Shown: positions 24,012 to 32,102 of the stretch, in pieces
How positions within the stretch are numbered: the first letter of the stretch is position 1
Layout of the letters: each line of letters starts with the position of its first letter
Source: JADZEM01 sp046328125
GTDB lineage: Bacteria > Chloroflexota > UBA6077 > JACCZL01
DNA length: 64,000 nt
Direction of reading: 5' to 3'
Assembly (NCBI GenBank): GCA_046328125.1
Contig: JAXLXF010000033.1
Coordinates: 1 to 64,000, forward strand
The notes under the pieces: model-generated
What the model saw: the letters and a program-made list of their open reading frames with translations, nothing else
The model's database searches: none
Told to the model about the DNA's origin: nothing
Position numbers and translations under genes: made by a program

Positions 24012-24057
24012 TTGACGGAGCGGCGCTGCCGAGCTATGATGTAACCATGGTTACATC
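24012..24057 (+). promoter_or_regulatory. Leaderless promoter with 20-bp palindrome over the chrB start codon
   Basis: TTGACG (24012-24017), a 17-bp spacer and TATGAT (24035-24040) make a near-consensus promoter. The expected transcription start, seven bases past the -10, falls on the A of ATG 24047, so the mRNA would be leaderless; no ribosome-binding site is present. GATGTAACCATGGTTACATC (24038-24057) is a perfect 20-bp palindrome covering the -10 end and the start codon, ideally placed as an operator for ChrB. Confidence 0.75.
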
Positions 24058-24496
24058 TCCTGGGCGAAACTGGCTGCTCCTCGTCTACACCGTCCCCCGA
24101 GAGCCGACCGCTCACCGGGTCGCCGTCTGGCGCAAGCTCAAGCGGCTCGGGGCGATCCTGCTCCACGATGCCGTCTGGGTGCTGCCGCCGACTCCGCGCA
24201 CCAGCGAGGAGCTGCGCTGGCTCGCTGCCGAGATCCGCGAGCGCGGCGGTGAGGCGATGCTGTGGCAGGCAGCGCTCGATCTCGGAGGCTCTGATGACGA
24301 GCTCACATGCCAGTTCCTGGCCCAGATAGACAGCACGTACCGTGAGATCCTGGACGCGCTGGATCAGCCGGAGATTGATCTGGCGTCCCTGTCCAAGAAG
24401 TACCAGCAGGCCAGGCGGCAGGACTACTTTCACTCTCCGCTCGGCGAGCAGGTCCGCGCGGCGTTGCTCACGGCAGGAGGGAGGTCAGAGGGATGA
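24047..24496 (+). CDS. chrB: ChrB N-terminal-domain protein (chromate-responsive regulator, split form)
   Basis: A 149-residue protein matching the ChrB N-terminal domain: NWLLLVYTVPREPTAHRVAV, WRKLKRLGAILLHDAVWVLP, then ELRWLAAEIRERGGEAMLW. In known chromate-resistance loci ChrB is a single protein of roughly twice this size that represses the chr operon and responds to chromate. Here the frame stops and the C-terminal domain is a separate gene overlapping by 4 bp (ATGA). The basic RKLKRLG segment is part of the proposed DNA-binding region. The start codon lies within the operator palindrome and the message is probably leaderless. Confidence 0.85.
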   Translation: MVTSPGRNWLLLVYTVPREPTAHRVAVWRKLKRLGAILLHDAVWVLPPTPRTSEELRWLAAEIRERGGEAMLWQAALDLGGSDDELTCQFLAQIDSTYREILDALDQPEIDLASLSKKYQQARRQDYFHSPLGEQVRAALLTAGGRSEG

Positions 24497-24915
24497 GATG
24501 GGTGACCTGGGAGAACGTCGGCGTCGACCGGATCGGCTGCGCCTGGCTGATTCGGCACTGCATCGACGCCGAGGCCACGTTCGAGCTCATCGCCGAGGGA
24601 CAGCCGCCGCCAGAGGATGAAGCGGAGCCGTTCGACATCCCCGGCACCCGCCTGTCCCATCACGAGGGCCGATCGAGCTTCCACACCATCGTACGAGAGT
24701 ACGGCCTGGACGACCCAATCCTGCACCGCATCGCCCAGATCGTGGACGAGGCCGACGTCACCCAGGAGGTGCTGGTGGAGCCAGCAGCACCAGGGCTCGA
24801 CTTGATTTGCCGAGGCATTCGTCTCACCAGCCCTGACGATCGGGTCGCCATCGAGCGCGGCCACCTGATCTACGACGCGCTCTACGCCCAGCTCGCGGCT
24901 GATCCAACGGTGTAA
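24493..24915 (+). CDS. ChrB C-terminal-domain protein, first copy
   Basis: A 140-residue protein equal to the ChrB C-terminal domain. It has the hallmark MRWVTWENVGVDRIGCAWLI start, a single Cys in GCAWLIRHCID, the histidine pair LSHHEGRSSFHTI, and LICRGIRLTSPDD. The His/Cys/Asp residues suggest a metal or oxyanion site for chromate sensing or reduction; this is inference. It is translationally coupled to the N-terminal-domain gene and has a paralogue at 25998-26432 in the same operon. Confidence 0.85.
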   Translation: MRWVTWENVGVDRIGCAWLIRHCIDAEATFELIAEGQPPPEDEAEPFDIPGTRLSHHEGRSSFHTIVREYGLDDPILHRIAQIVDEADVTQEVLVEPAAPGLDLICRGIRLTSPDDRVAIERGHLIYDALYAQLAADPTV

Positions 24916-24951
24916 GCCGTGTGGAAGCCTCGACATGATGGAGAGGACGCG

Positions 24952-25968
24952 ATGGACGCCCCACGAAGCTCGGTAGCGCTCCTGCTGATAGTCGGGCTGC
25001 TGGCAATCGGTTGCGGCTCGGGGGCAAGTCTCGCCCAGGGCTCGCCATTCCGGATGGTGCGCGACGTCCCGCTGAGCGGAGGCACGTCACGGTTCGACTA
25101 CCAGAGCCTCGACAGTCAGGCTCATCGGCTGTATGTCGCCCATCTTGGCGCGGGCATCGTGACCGTCTTCGACACCGAGTCAGGGGTTGTGATCGGAGAT
25201 GTCGCGCAGGTGCCGGGAGCGCACGGTGTCCTGGTGGTGCCTGAGCTCGGACGGGTCTACGCCTCCGCGACCGATGCGCATCAGGTGGTGGCGATCGACC
25301 CGGCCAGCCTCTCAGTCGTGGCCGCCATCCCGGCCGGCCAGTACCCGGATGGCCTCGCGTACGCGCCGGAGCTTGGGAAGCTCTATGTCTCTGACGAGCA
25401 TGGCAAAGCTGACATTGCGATCGACGTTCGGTCGAACCAGCCGGTGGCGACAATCGCGCTTCGGGGCGAGGCCGGCAACACCCAGTACGATCCAGGCTCG
25501 CACCAGATTCTGGTCGCCGTACACAGCGGCCACCTCGCAGCGATCGACCCTGCCACCGACCAGCTCGTCGACCGGTATGAGGTCCCCGACTGTGGGGAGC
25601 CGCACGGCCTCGCGCTGGACGAGGCCCACCGGATCGCGTTCATTGCATGTCAGGGGAACGCAAAGCTCGTCGTCATGGACCTGACTACGATGCAAGCCAC
25701 CGCCACCTTTGACGTCGGCAAAGGCCCCGACGTGCTGGCCTTCGACCCGACGACAGGGCATCTCTACGTCGCCGCCGAGAGCGGGCCACTGGTCGTCTTC
25801 ATGTCCGATGGCTCGGGCGTGCGTGAGATCGCACGGGATACGGTCGGCCCGAACGCCCACTCGGTGGCGGTCGATCCAGGGACGCACCACATCTACCTGC
25901 CGCTCGCCAACGTGGGCGGGCAGCCGCTGCTGCGTGAGCTCGTGCTCGGCGCGCTGTCCGGACTGTGA
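24952..25968 (+). CDS. YVTN-type beta-propeller lipoprotein in the chromate operon
   Basis: A 338-residue exported protein. ATG 24952 has a GGAGAGG site. The N-terminus is a lipoprotein signal (SSVALLLIVGLLAIGCGSG) with the lipobox cysteine in LLAIGC. The rest is a seven-bladed YVTN/surface-layer-type propeller: RLYVAHLGAGIVTVFDTESG, RVYASATDAHQVVAIDPASL and KLYVSDEHGKADIAIDVRSN. It lacks haem or Cu-binding motifs. Its position between the two ChrB C-terminal-domain genes is unusual for chr loci and suggests a role in extracellular chromate or oxyanion handling, which is not established. Confidence 0.82.
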   Translation: MDAPRSSVALLLIVGLLAIGCGSGASLAQGSPFRMVRDVPLSGGTSRFDYQSLDSQAHRLYVAHLGAGIVTVFDTESGVVIGDVAQVPGAHGVLVVPELGRVYASATDAHQVVAIDPASLSVVAAIPAGQYPDGLAYAPELGKLYVSDEHGKADIAIDVRSNQPVATIALRGEAGNTQYDPGSHQILVAVHSGHLAAIDPATDQLVDRYEVPDCGEPHGLALDEAHRIAFIACQGNAKLVVMDLTTMQATATFDVGKGPDVLAFDPTTGHLYVAAESGPLVVFMSDGSGVREIARDTVGPNAHSVAVDPGTHHIYLPLANVGGQPLLRELVLGALSGL

Positions 25969-25997
25969 CTCGGGCTCGTGACATGAGGAGGGGAATC

Positions 25998-26432
25998 GTG
26001 AAGTGGGTCACCCGTGAACGTCCAAAGGTCGACCGGATCGCTTGCCCGTGGCTGATCAAGCGGTTCGTCGATCCAACGGCGGAGTTTCTGTACGTGCCTG
26101 GGGATGACGTCCTGGCCGTCGCCGAGCGCGAGCAGGCAATCCCGTTCGACGTGCCGGGCGCCGAGCTGGGACACCACGGCGACGCGTGCAGCTTCGACGC
26201 GATCGTCCAGAAGTACGGCCTGACCGATCCGGCACTGCTGGAGCTTGCCCGGATCGTGCGCGGCGCCGACACCACGGCGAAGGATCTGACGCCGGAATCG
26301 CGGGGCCTGGAGGCTATCGCGACTGGCTTTCATCTGGCGTACCAGGATGACCACACACAGCTTGTCGCCGAGTTGCCGGTCTACGACGCCCTCTACGCCT
26401 ACTGCAAGCAGCGTGTACGCACGGGAGCGTAA
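25998..26432 (+). CDS. ChrB C-terminal-domain protein, second copy
   Basis: A 144-residue paralogue of the protein at 24493-24915. GTG 25998 is chosen because GAGGGG lies 4 nt upstream and the resulting VKWVTRERPKVDRIACPWLI matches the paralogue start; an upstream frame from 25965 also exists. Shared features are the Cys in IACPWLIKRFVD, the LGHHGDACSFDAI histidine pair and the GLEAIATGFHLAYQDD segment. It keeps CPW, where the first copy has CAW. Two divergent copies in one operon suggest specialisation, for example one regulatory and one enzymatic. Confidence 0.82.
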   Translation: MKWVTRERPKVDRIACPWLIKRFVDPTAEFLYVPGDDVLAVAEREQAIPFDVPGAELGHHGDACSFDAIVQKYGLTDPALLELARIVRGADTTAKDLTPESRGLEAIATGFHLAYQDDHTQLVAELPVYDALYAYCKQRVRTGA

Positions 26433-26434
26433 TC

Positions 26435-26869
26435 ATGAGCACTGCACCAACCGTCCTGTTCCTCTGTCCCCATAACGCCCTGCGGAGCGTGATCGCCGCT
26501 GGCCTCTTCAACCAGCGCGCCGGTGAGCGTGTGCGAGCAGCGTCGGCCGGCACCGAGCCAGACGAGCGCGTGAGCGAGCGCACCATCGTGGTCCTGCGCG
26601 AGGTCGGCATCGAGGTGCCGGACGAGAAACCGGGCCGGGTCACTCCTGCCCAGATCGAAGCGGCGATGCGCGTCGTGACCCTTGACTGTCCACTGTCGCC
26701 GGAGTTGGCTGCCATTGCCGCCAACAAGATCGAGAACTGGCCGATGCCGGACACGGCCGGTAAGCCGGTCGAAGCCGTCCGCGAGGTGCGCGAGCTGATT
26801 CGTGGCCGGGTGGAGCAACTGCTCGGGGAGTTAGGCGCCGCCAGCGGGGGAAACGATGAGCGTCGGTGA
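26435..26869 (+). CDS. Low-molecular-weight phosphatase/arsenate-reductase-like protein
   Basis: A 144-residue LMW-PTP fold protein. The P-loop is LFLCPHNALRSVIAAGLF: Cys11, Arg17, Ser18, the CX5R(S/T) nucleophile motif. The LDCPLSPE segment holds the probable general-acid Asp. Thioredoxin-coupled arsenate reductases and protein tyrosine phosphatases share this fold, and the AGTEP segment after the first helix is typical of both. In this operon it may reduce or sense an oxyanion. It lies 2 bp after the second ChrB C-terminal-domain gene and overlaps chrA by 14 bp. Confidence 0.85.
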   Translation: MSTAPTVLFLCPHNALRSVIAAGLFNQRAGERVRAASAGTEPDERVSERTIVVLREVGIEVPDEKPGRVTPAQIEAAMRVVTLDCPLSPELAAIAANKIENWPMPDTAGKPVEAVREVRELIRGRVEQLLGELGAASGGNDERR

Positions 26870-28076
26870 GGCGATCCAGCCGTCCGAAGAGCCGGACGCC
26901 AGACCCGAGTCTGGCCTCTGGCCGCTCACCGGCTACTTTCTCAAGCTCGGCACCATCGGATTCGGCGGTCCAGCCGCGCTGGTCGGCTACATGCACCGCG
27001 ACCTCGTCGAGCGGCGCCGCTGGCTCGACGCCGAGACGTATCAACTGGCGCTCGCGCTCGCGCAGATCATGCCCGGGCCGCTCGCCGCCCAGACCGCCAT
27101 CGCCATCGGCTACTTTCAGGCTGGTGCGCTCGGCGCCACCCTGGTCGGCCTGGCGTTTGTGCTGCCGTCGTTCCTGATGGTGATCGCCCTCTCGGTGGCG
27201 TACGTGTCGTTCGGGGGGCTGTGGTGGATGCAGGCCCTGTTCTATGGGATCGGTGCGGCGGTGATCGCCATCATCGCCATTGCGGCGTATAAGCTGGCGC
27301 GCTCCACGAATAAACGAGACCCGCTCCTCTGGGGGATCTTCGCGGTCGTGATGGTCGCGACGGCCTGGCTTGAGACAGAGCTGGCTGAGCTGTTCCTCGG
27401 GGCGGGGCTGCTGGTGCTGGTACTACGTGCCTGGCCGGGCTGGGCTCGGGGGGTGGCGGTCGGGTTGGTCTGCCTGTCGCTCGGTCTCGCCGCCTGGACC
27501 ATAGAGGCATGGTCTCGCCAGAGCTCGACGGACGTCGGCAGCGTGCTGGCCCAGATCCTGGTTTTCTTCACCAAAGCCGGCGCGTTCGTGTTCGGCAGTG
27601 GCCTGACGATCGTGCCGTTCCTCCAGCAGGGCGTCGTCCGCGAGTTTCACTGGCTGACCGAGCAACAGTTCCTTGACGCGGTCGCCGTTGCGATGATCAC
27701 GCCCGGTCCGGTCGTGATTACCGTCGCGTTCATCGGCTACCTCGTGGCGGGATTCGCTGGTGCGACGCTGGCGGCAGTCGGGATCTTCCTGCCGGTCTAC
27801 GTCTTCACCATCGTGCCGGCGCCCTGGTTTCGGCGCCACCGTGAGAACCCCCAGCTCCGCGCGTTCGTCCAGGGGACGACGGCTGCCGCGACGGGGGCCA
27901 TCACCGGCGCAGTCATCGTGCTGGGGGCACGCTCGATCTTCGATATCCCCACGGGCATCATCGGAGTGGTGACTCTCGGCTTGCTTTGGCGTTTCAAGCT
28001 CCAGGAGCCGGTGGTGGTGACGGCGGCCGGCGTCGTCGGACTGATCGTCTGGCCGCTGCTGCGTGGCGTGGGCTGA
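26856..28076 (+). CDS. chrA: Chromate transporter ChrA (long-chain, two-domain)
   Basis: A 406-residue CHR-family transporter with two homologous halves. Each half begins with the family motif: YFLKLGTIGFGGPAALVGYM near residue 28, and FFTKAGAFVFGSGLTIVPFL near residue 231. Each is followed by a PGP segment (LAQIMPGPLAAQTA and AMITPGPVVITVA). It exports chromate from the cytoplasm. Ten or more hydrophobic segments are seen. The operon order chrB-N, chrB-C, propeller, chrB-C2, phosphatase, chrA links the regulator to the pump. The start lies inside the phosphatase gene. Confidence 0.95.
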   Translation: MSVGEAIQPSEEPDARPESGLWPLTGYFLKLGTIGFGGPAALVGYMHRDLVERRRWLDAETYQLALALAQIMPGPLAAQTAIAIGYFQAGALGATLVGLAFVLPSFLMVIALSVAYVSFGGLWWMQALFYGIGAAVIAIIAIAAYKLARSTNKRDPLLWGIFAVVMVATAWLETELAELFLGAGLLVLVLRAWPGWARGVAVGLVCLSLGLAAWTIEAWSRQSSTDVGSVLAQILVFFTKAGAFVFGSGLTIVPFLQQGVVREFHWLTEQQFLDAVAVAMITPGPVVITVAFIGYLVAGFAGATLAAVGIFLPVYVFTIVPAPWFRRHRENPQLRAFVQGTTAAATGAITGAVIVLGARSIFDIPTGIIGVVTLGLLWRFKLQEPVVVTAAGVVGLIVWPLLRGVG

Positions 28077-28110
28077 CGATGGCGCGTATCGCGGGGCTCG
28101 GACACGACTG

Positions 28111-30030
28111 ATGCGGGAGTATCTCCGAGGGCTGCTCCCCTACTACCGGCAGGTGCTCGGCACGGTCGTGATCGGCTGCGTCTGCGGCCTGATCATGAAC
28201 ACGACGGTCGTGCTGCCGCCGATCCTGCTGGGCCGGGCCATCGACACCGTCCGGGCGTTCGCGGACGGTCTGGCCGAGCCATCGGCGGTTGGGCTGGCGG
28301 CGCTGGCCTATCTCGGCGGCGTGCTAGTCATGGAGACGGCACGGGCCATCAAGCGGTGGTGCCTGGAGCGAACCATCCCTCGGATGCGCAGCAACATACA
28401 GGCCGACGCATTCCGTGGCGTCCTGGGCTGGCCGATGGCCCGACTCCACACGACGCCGATCGGCGACCTGATGGCCCGCATCGTGGGAGACGCCGAAGTG
28501 ATTCGGCGGGGCACCGACCAGCTCACCGTTGAGGTGTGGGACACGTTCCTGATGCTGTTCTCGCTGGCGGCTGCCCTCTTCATCTACGACTGGCAGCTCT
28601 CGGCCATCGCGCTGCTGCCGTTGCCGCTGGCGGTCGTGCTGACCCACGCCACCGGCCGCTGGATTCGCGAGCGCACGGTCGTCACTCGCGAGGCGAACGC
28701 TGCGCTGACGGCGGCACTCCAGGAGGATCTGGTCGGCCTGCGGGTGCTGCGCCTGTTCGGGCGTCGAGAGGCGGCTGTCGAGCGGATAGCGGATCTGTCT
28801 CGGCGGCAAGCGGACGCCACTGTTGCCCAGTCCAGGCTGGAGGGGGCACTGCGTCCACTGTACGGCGCGGTCATGAGCGTCGGCGTGGTCTTCGTGATCT
28901 GGCAGGGCGGCGAGCGAGTCCTGGACGGCCTTATGACGCTGGGTGCGTTCGTGGCGTACCTGGAGCTGTACGCGCGCTTCGTACAACAGGGCATCCGGCT
29001 GTCACAGGTGGCGAATGCTGTCTGGGCAGCAGCGGCGGCCTGGGGACGGATCGCACCGCTGCTCGCCCCGGCCCGGCCCGTGCGCGATGAGCCGCCGTTC
29101 GCCTCGTTCCGGCCTGGGCACATCGCCGGGATCGGTGCCACGCCCGTCGCGCCGCCTGAACCTGCGCCAGGACCGGTTGCCGCCCGTCTGGATCACGTCA
29201 CCTTGCGGTATCCCGGTACGCCGAAGGGTGCCGCTCCGGCCCTGCTCGATGTTAGCCTGGAGCTGCCCGCCGGCAGCTCGATCGGCGTGACCGGTCCGGT
29301 CGGGTCGGGCAAGAGCGCGCTGGCTCGTGCGCTTCTGGGTCTGTATCCGCTGGAGCAGGGCCGGGTGCTGGTGGACGCCCAGCCGGTCGAAGCGCGGTCT
29401 CGTGCGGAGCTGGCGACTCGGGTGGGCTACCTTCCGCAGGACCCGTTCCTGTTTTCCGGGACGGTCCGTGAGAACGTACTGCTGGACGACTCCGTCACCG
29501 AGTCCGGTGATCTGGAGCAGCTTGGAGCGGTCGTCCAGATTGCCGCGCTGACGGCCGACCTGGCGACATTCTCCCATGGCATCGACAGCGAGATCGGCGA
29601 GTCGGGCGTGCGAGTCTCCGGCGGCCAGCGACAGCGGATTGCCCTTGCTCGGACGCTCGCGGCGCAACGACGGACGCCCGGCCTCCTCGTGCTCGACGAT
29701 CCGTTCTCGGCCGTCGACGTCGATACCGAGACGCAGATCGCCGCCGCGCTCCTGGCGACGTTCGGTCCGGCGGCGCTGCCCGAGCATCGCGCGACGGTCG
29801 TCCTCTGCTCGCATCGGCTGGCCATGTTTCCGCATCTCGACCGAATCGTCGTGCTCGACGGCGGGCGCGTCGTCGAGCACGGCTCGCACGCCGACCTGAT
29901 CGCGGAGGACGGCCTGTACGCCAGGATCTACCGCGCTCAGGAGCGGGCTGAGACGGTCACCGTTCCGTCGCCGTCGGACGCCGGTCGAGCGGTTGGATCG
30001 CCGTTGTTGGCGTCGGAGCGCACGTCATGA
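28111..30030 (+). CDS. ABC exporter half-transporter A (degenerate-site subunit)
   Basis: A 639-residue fused membrane-ATPase half-transporter. Residues 1-320 form the six-helix type IV exporter domain, and residues 358-600 the nucleotide-binding domain: Walker A GPVGSGKSA (Lys401), Q-loop LPQDPFLF, signature VSGGQRQR, Walker B LLVLDDPFSAVD. The residue after the Walker B Asp is Asp, not the catalytic Glu, marking the degenerate-site partner of a heterodimer. A 30-residue Pro/Ala linker separates the domains. It overlaps the next gene by 4 bp. The substrate is unknown; lipids and drugs are typical. The start at ATG 28111 is 34 bp after chrA. Confidence 0.92.
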   Translation: MREYLRGLLPYYRQVLGTVVIGCVCGLIMNTTVVLPPILLGRAIDTVRAFADGLAEPSAVGLAALAYLGGVLVMETARAIKRWCLERTIPRMRSNIQADAFRGVLGWPMARLHTTPIGDLMARIVGDAEVIRRGTDQLTVEVWDTFLMLFSLAAALFIYDWQLSAIALLPLPLAVVLTHATGRWIRERTVVTREANAALTAALQEDLVGLRVLRLFGRREAAVERIADLSRRQADATVAQSRLEGALRPLYGAVMSVGVVFVIWQGGERVLDGLMTLGAFVAYLELYARFVQQGIRLSQVANAVWAAAAAWGRIAPLLAPARPVRDEPPFASFRPGHIAGIGATPVAPPEPAPGPVAARLDHVTLRYPGTPKGAAPALLDVSLELPAGSSIGVTGPVGSGKSALARALLGLYPLEQGRVLVDAQPVEARSRAELATRVGYLPQDPFLFSGTVRENVLLDDSVTESGDLEQLGAVVQIAALTADLATFSHGIDSEIGESGVRVSGGQRQRIALARTLAAQRRTPGLLVLDDPFSAVDVDTETQIAAALLATFGPAALPEHRATVVLCSHRLAMFPHLDRIVVLDGGRVVEHGSHADLIAEDGLYARIYRAQERAETVTVPSPSDAGRAVGSPLLASERTS

Positions 30031-31961
30031 CCGTCCACGGAGCCGCGCTTCCGATGCGGCCGGACGTCCTCGCGGCGCCCGATCCTGAACGTATGCCCCT
30101 CCGGAGCCTGCTCCCGCTGATGCGACCGTATCGTGGCCTGCTGGTAGGGGCCGTGGCCTGCGTGCTGGCCGGCGCGTTCTTGGAGCTGGTCCCGCCCCTG
30201 GTCGTCAAGCAGCTCGTGGACGGCAACCTCGCGCACGGCGAACGCGATGGGCTGTTGATGCTCGGGCTGGTCTACTTCGTGGCGACAGCGGCCCTCCAGG
30301 GCACGACCTTTCTGACCACCTATCTGGTCGCGCTGGCGGCGCAGGGGATACTGCACGACCTACGGGTGAAGCTGTTCGCCCACCTCCAGCAGTTGCCGCT
30401 CGGCTACTTCGACCGGACGCCGATTGGCGATGCCATCAGTCGCTGCACGGCAGATATCGAGGCGATCAACGTCCTGTTCACCTCTGGCGTGGCCGCGCTG
30501 GCAGCGGAGCTCGTGCGTCTGCTGACGATCGCGGCAACCATGGTCGCGCTCAGCGTGCCACTCTCGTGCTTGTCCGCGCTGACGCTCCCGGTCCTGATCG
30601 GGGTAACTCGCTTCATCCAGGTACGCGTCCGGGTGGCCGAGCGGGCGACTCGCCACGCTATCGGCGGCCTCAACACCCATCTCCAGGAGTCGCTGGGTGG
30701 CGTGGAGGTGATCCAGGCGTTTGGCCGGAACGGCCACTTCGTACGGCGCTTCAGGCGCGTCCTGCGTCGGACCCTCGCCGCCTCCAACGTCTCGTTCGGC
30801 TACTCGGCGGTCTACCCGTGTTTGACCAGCGCCCTGGCTGCCGCCGCGACGGCCTGGCTGCTCTGGGCGGGGGCCGGAGGCGTTTTCGAGGCTTGGGGGG
30901 TCTCGCTCGGGACGTTGACGGCGTTCGTGCTGCTCTTGCAGCGGTTCTACCGCCCCATCAGCGCACTCGGTGAGCAATGGCAGCAAGTCCAGACCGCGCT
31001 GACCGGCACCGAGCGGGTCTTCGCCGTGCTGGCGCTGGCCCCCGAGTCCGCCGTCCAGGGCGTTGACGGAGCAGCGCTCGTGAGCGCGCTCCCTGCCCTC
31101 GGGCCAGACGTTCCGACCGGCTCGGCCAATGGCGCCCGTGCCAGTGTTTCAACGCTCCAGCCGCTTCCCACGCCGACTGCGCCAGACAAGCCAGCCCCCT
31201 CAGTGGAGCTGCGAGACGTGGTGTTCGGATACCTGCCGGAGCGCCCGGTCCTGCAAGGGGTCTCGTTTTCGGTGCGACCTGGCGAGCACATAGCGGTGGT
31301 CGGCAGGACCGGTGCCGGCAAGACCAGCGTGCTCCACGTCCTGGCCGGCCTCTATGCGCCGTGGTCCGGGGCGGTGCGCGTGGCTGACCGCGATCCGCGC
31401 CTGCTTGCCGAAGAGGACCGTCGGCGGATCGTCGGCGTGGTGCCGCAGGCTGTGCACCTGTTCACCGGCACGGTGTTCGAGAATCTGACGCTCTACGACC
31501 GGAGCGTGCCGCGCGCACTGGTCCACCGGGCTGCCGAGCTGACCCAGGCCGCCGCGTTCATCGAGGCGCTTCCCGATGGCTACGACACGGTGTTGAGCGG
31601 CTCGCGCGGTGAGGGGACCCAGCTGTCCGCCGGCCAGCGGCAGTTGTTGGCCCTGACCCGTGCCCTCGTCTGGGAGCCTCGCGTCCTGCTCCTCGACGAG
31701 GCGACCGCTGCCATCGACGGCGCCAGCGACGCGGCGTTCAGGGCCGCGCTTCGTCGCGCCATGCGGGAGCGGGGGGACGCGGTGGTCACGGTCGCTCACC
31801 GTCTCGCAACGGCGCGCGAGGCCGACCGAGTGCTGGTGCTGGACGCGGGCATCGTGGTGGAAGAAGGCGCACCCGGCGAGCTGATGGTACGTGGCGGCCG
31901 ATTCGCCTCGCTGGTGGCGCTGGAGGAGGCCGGCCTGGACTGGGAGCACGCGCCGGCGTAG
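30027..31961 (+). CDS. ABC exporter half-transporter B (catalytic subunit)
   Basis: A 644-residue partner of the preceding gene, coupled by an ATGA overlap. An N-terminal cytoplasmic stretch precedes six membrane helices, including LLVGAVACVLAGAFLELVPP. The ATPase domain has Walker A GRTGAGKTS, Q-loop VPQAVHLF, signature LSAGQRQ and Walker B VLLLDEATAAID with the catalytic Glu. The signature LSAGQ instead of LSGGQ is typical of one subunit of heterodimeric exporters. The extra 50-residue Ala/Pro-rich linker before the ATPase domain mirrors that in the partner. Likely function is export of a lipid-like or toxic molecule. Confidence 0.92.
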   Translation: MTVHGAALPMRPDVLAAPDPERMPLRSLLPLMRPYRGLLVGAVACVLAGAFLELVPPLVVKQLVDGNLAHGERDGLLMLGLVYFVATAALQGTTFLTTYLVALAAQGILHDLRVKLFAHLQQLPLGYFDRTPIGDAISRCTADIEAINVLFTSGVAALAAELVRLLTIAATMVALSVPLSCLSALTLPVLIGVTRFIQVRVRVAERATRHAIGGLNTHLQESLGGVEVIQAFGRNGHFVRRFRRVLRRTLAASNVSFGYSAVYPCLTSALAAAATAWLLWAGAGGVFEAWGVSLGTLTAFVLLLQRFYRPISALGEQWQQVQTALTGTERVFAVLALAPESAVQGVDGAALVSALPALGPDVPTGSANGARASVSTLQPLPTPTAPDKPAPSVELRDVVFGYLPERPVLQGVSFSVRPGEHIAVVGRTGAGKTSVLHVLAGLYAPWSGAVRVADRDPRLLAEEDRRRIVGVVPQAVHLFTGTVFENLTLYDRSVPRALVHRAAELTQAAAFIEALPDGYDTVLSGSRGEGTQLSAGQRQLLALTRALVWEPRVLLLDEATAAIDGASDAAFRAALRRAMRERGDAVVTVAHRLATAREADRVLVLDAGIVVEEGAPGELMVRGGRFASLVALEEAGLDWEHAPA

Positions 31962-32038
31962 ATCCGCGACGCTCCACCAATCGGAACGCATCGTCAGGTC
32001 GCATCTAGCATCTTGCAAGCTGAGACCGGTCGGTCTAC

Positions 32039-32072
32039 TATCATCGCCAGTACGTGCCGAAGGCACGTACTG
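32039..32072 (+). promoter_or_regulatory. Putative promoter and 25-bp palindromic operator upstream of hydrogenase-linked padR
   Basis: TATCAT (32039-32044) is the best -10. The closest -35 match, TTGCAA (32013-32018), is 20 bp away, which is long. CAGTACGTGCC (32048-32058) and GGCACGTACTG (32062-32072) form a perfect 11-bp inverted repeat with a 3-nt centre, at the expected transcription start. The sequence ACTATCATCG is shared with the region before the other padR gene (9937-9946). Confidence 0.6.
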
Positions 32073-32102
32073 TGCAGCGTGCATCGGGCTCGAAGGTGAG
32101 TG

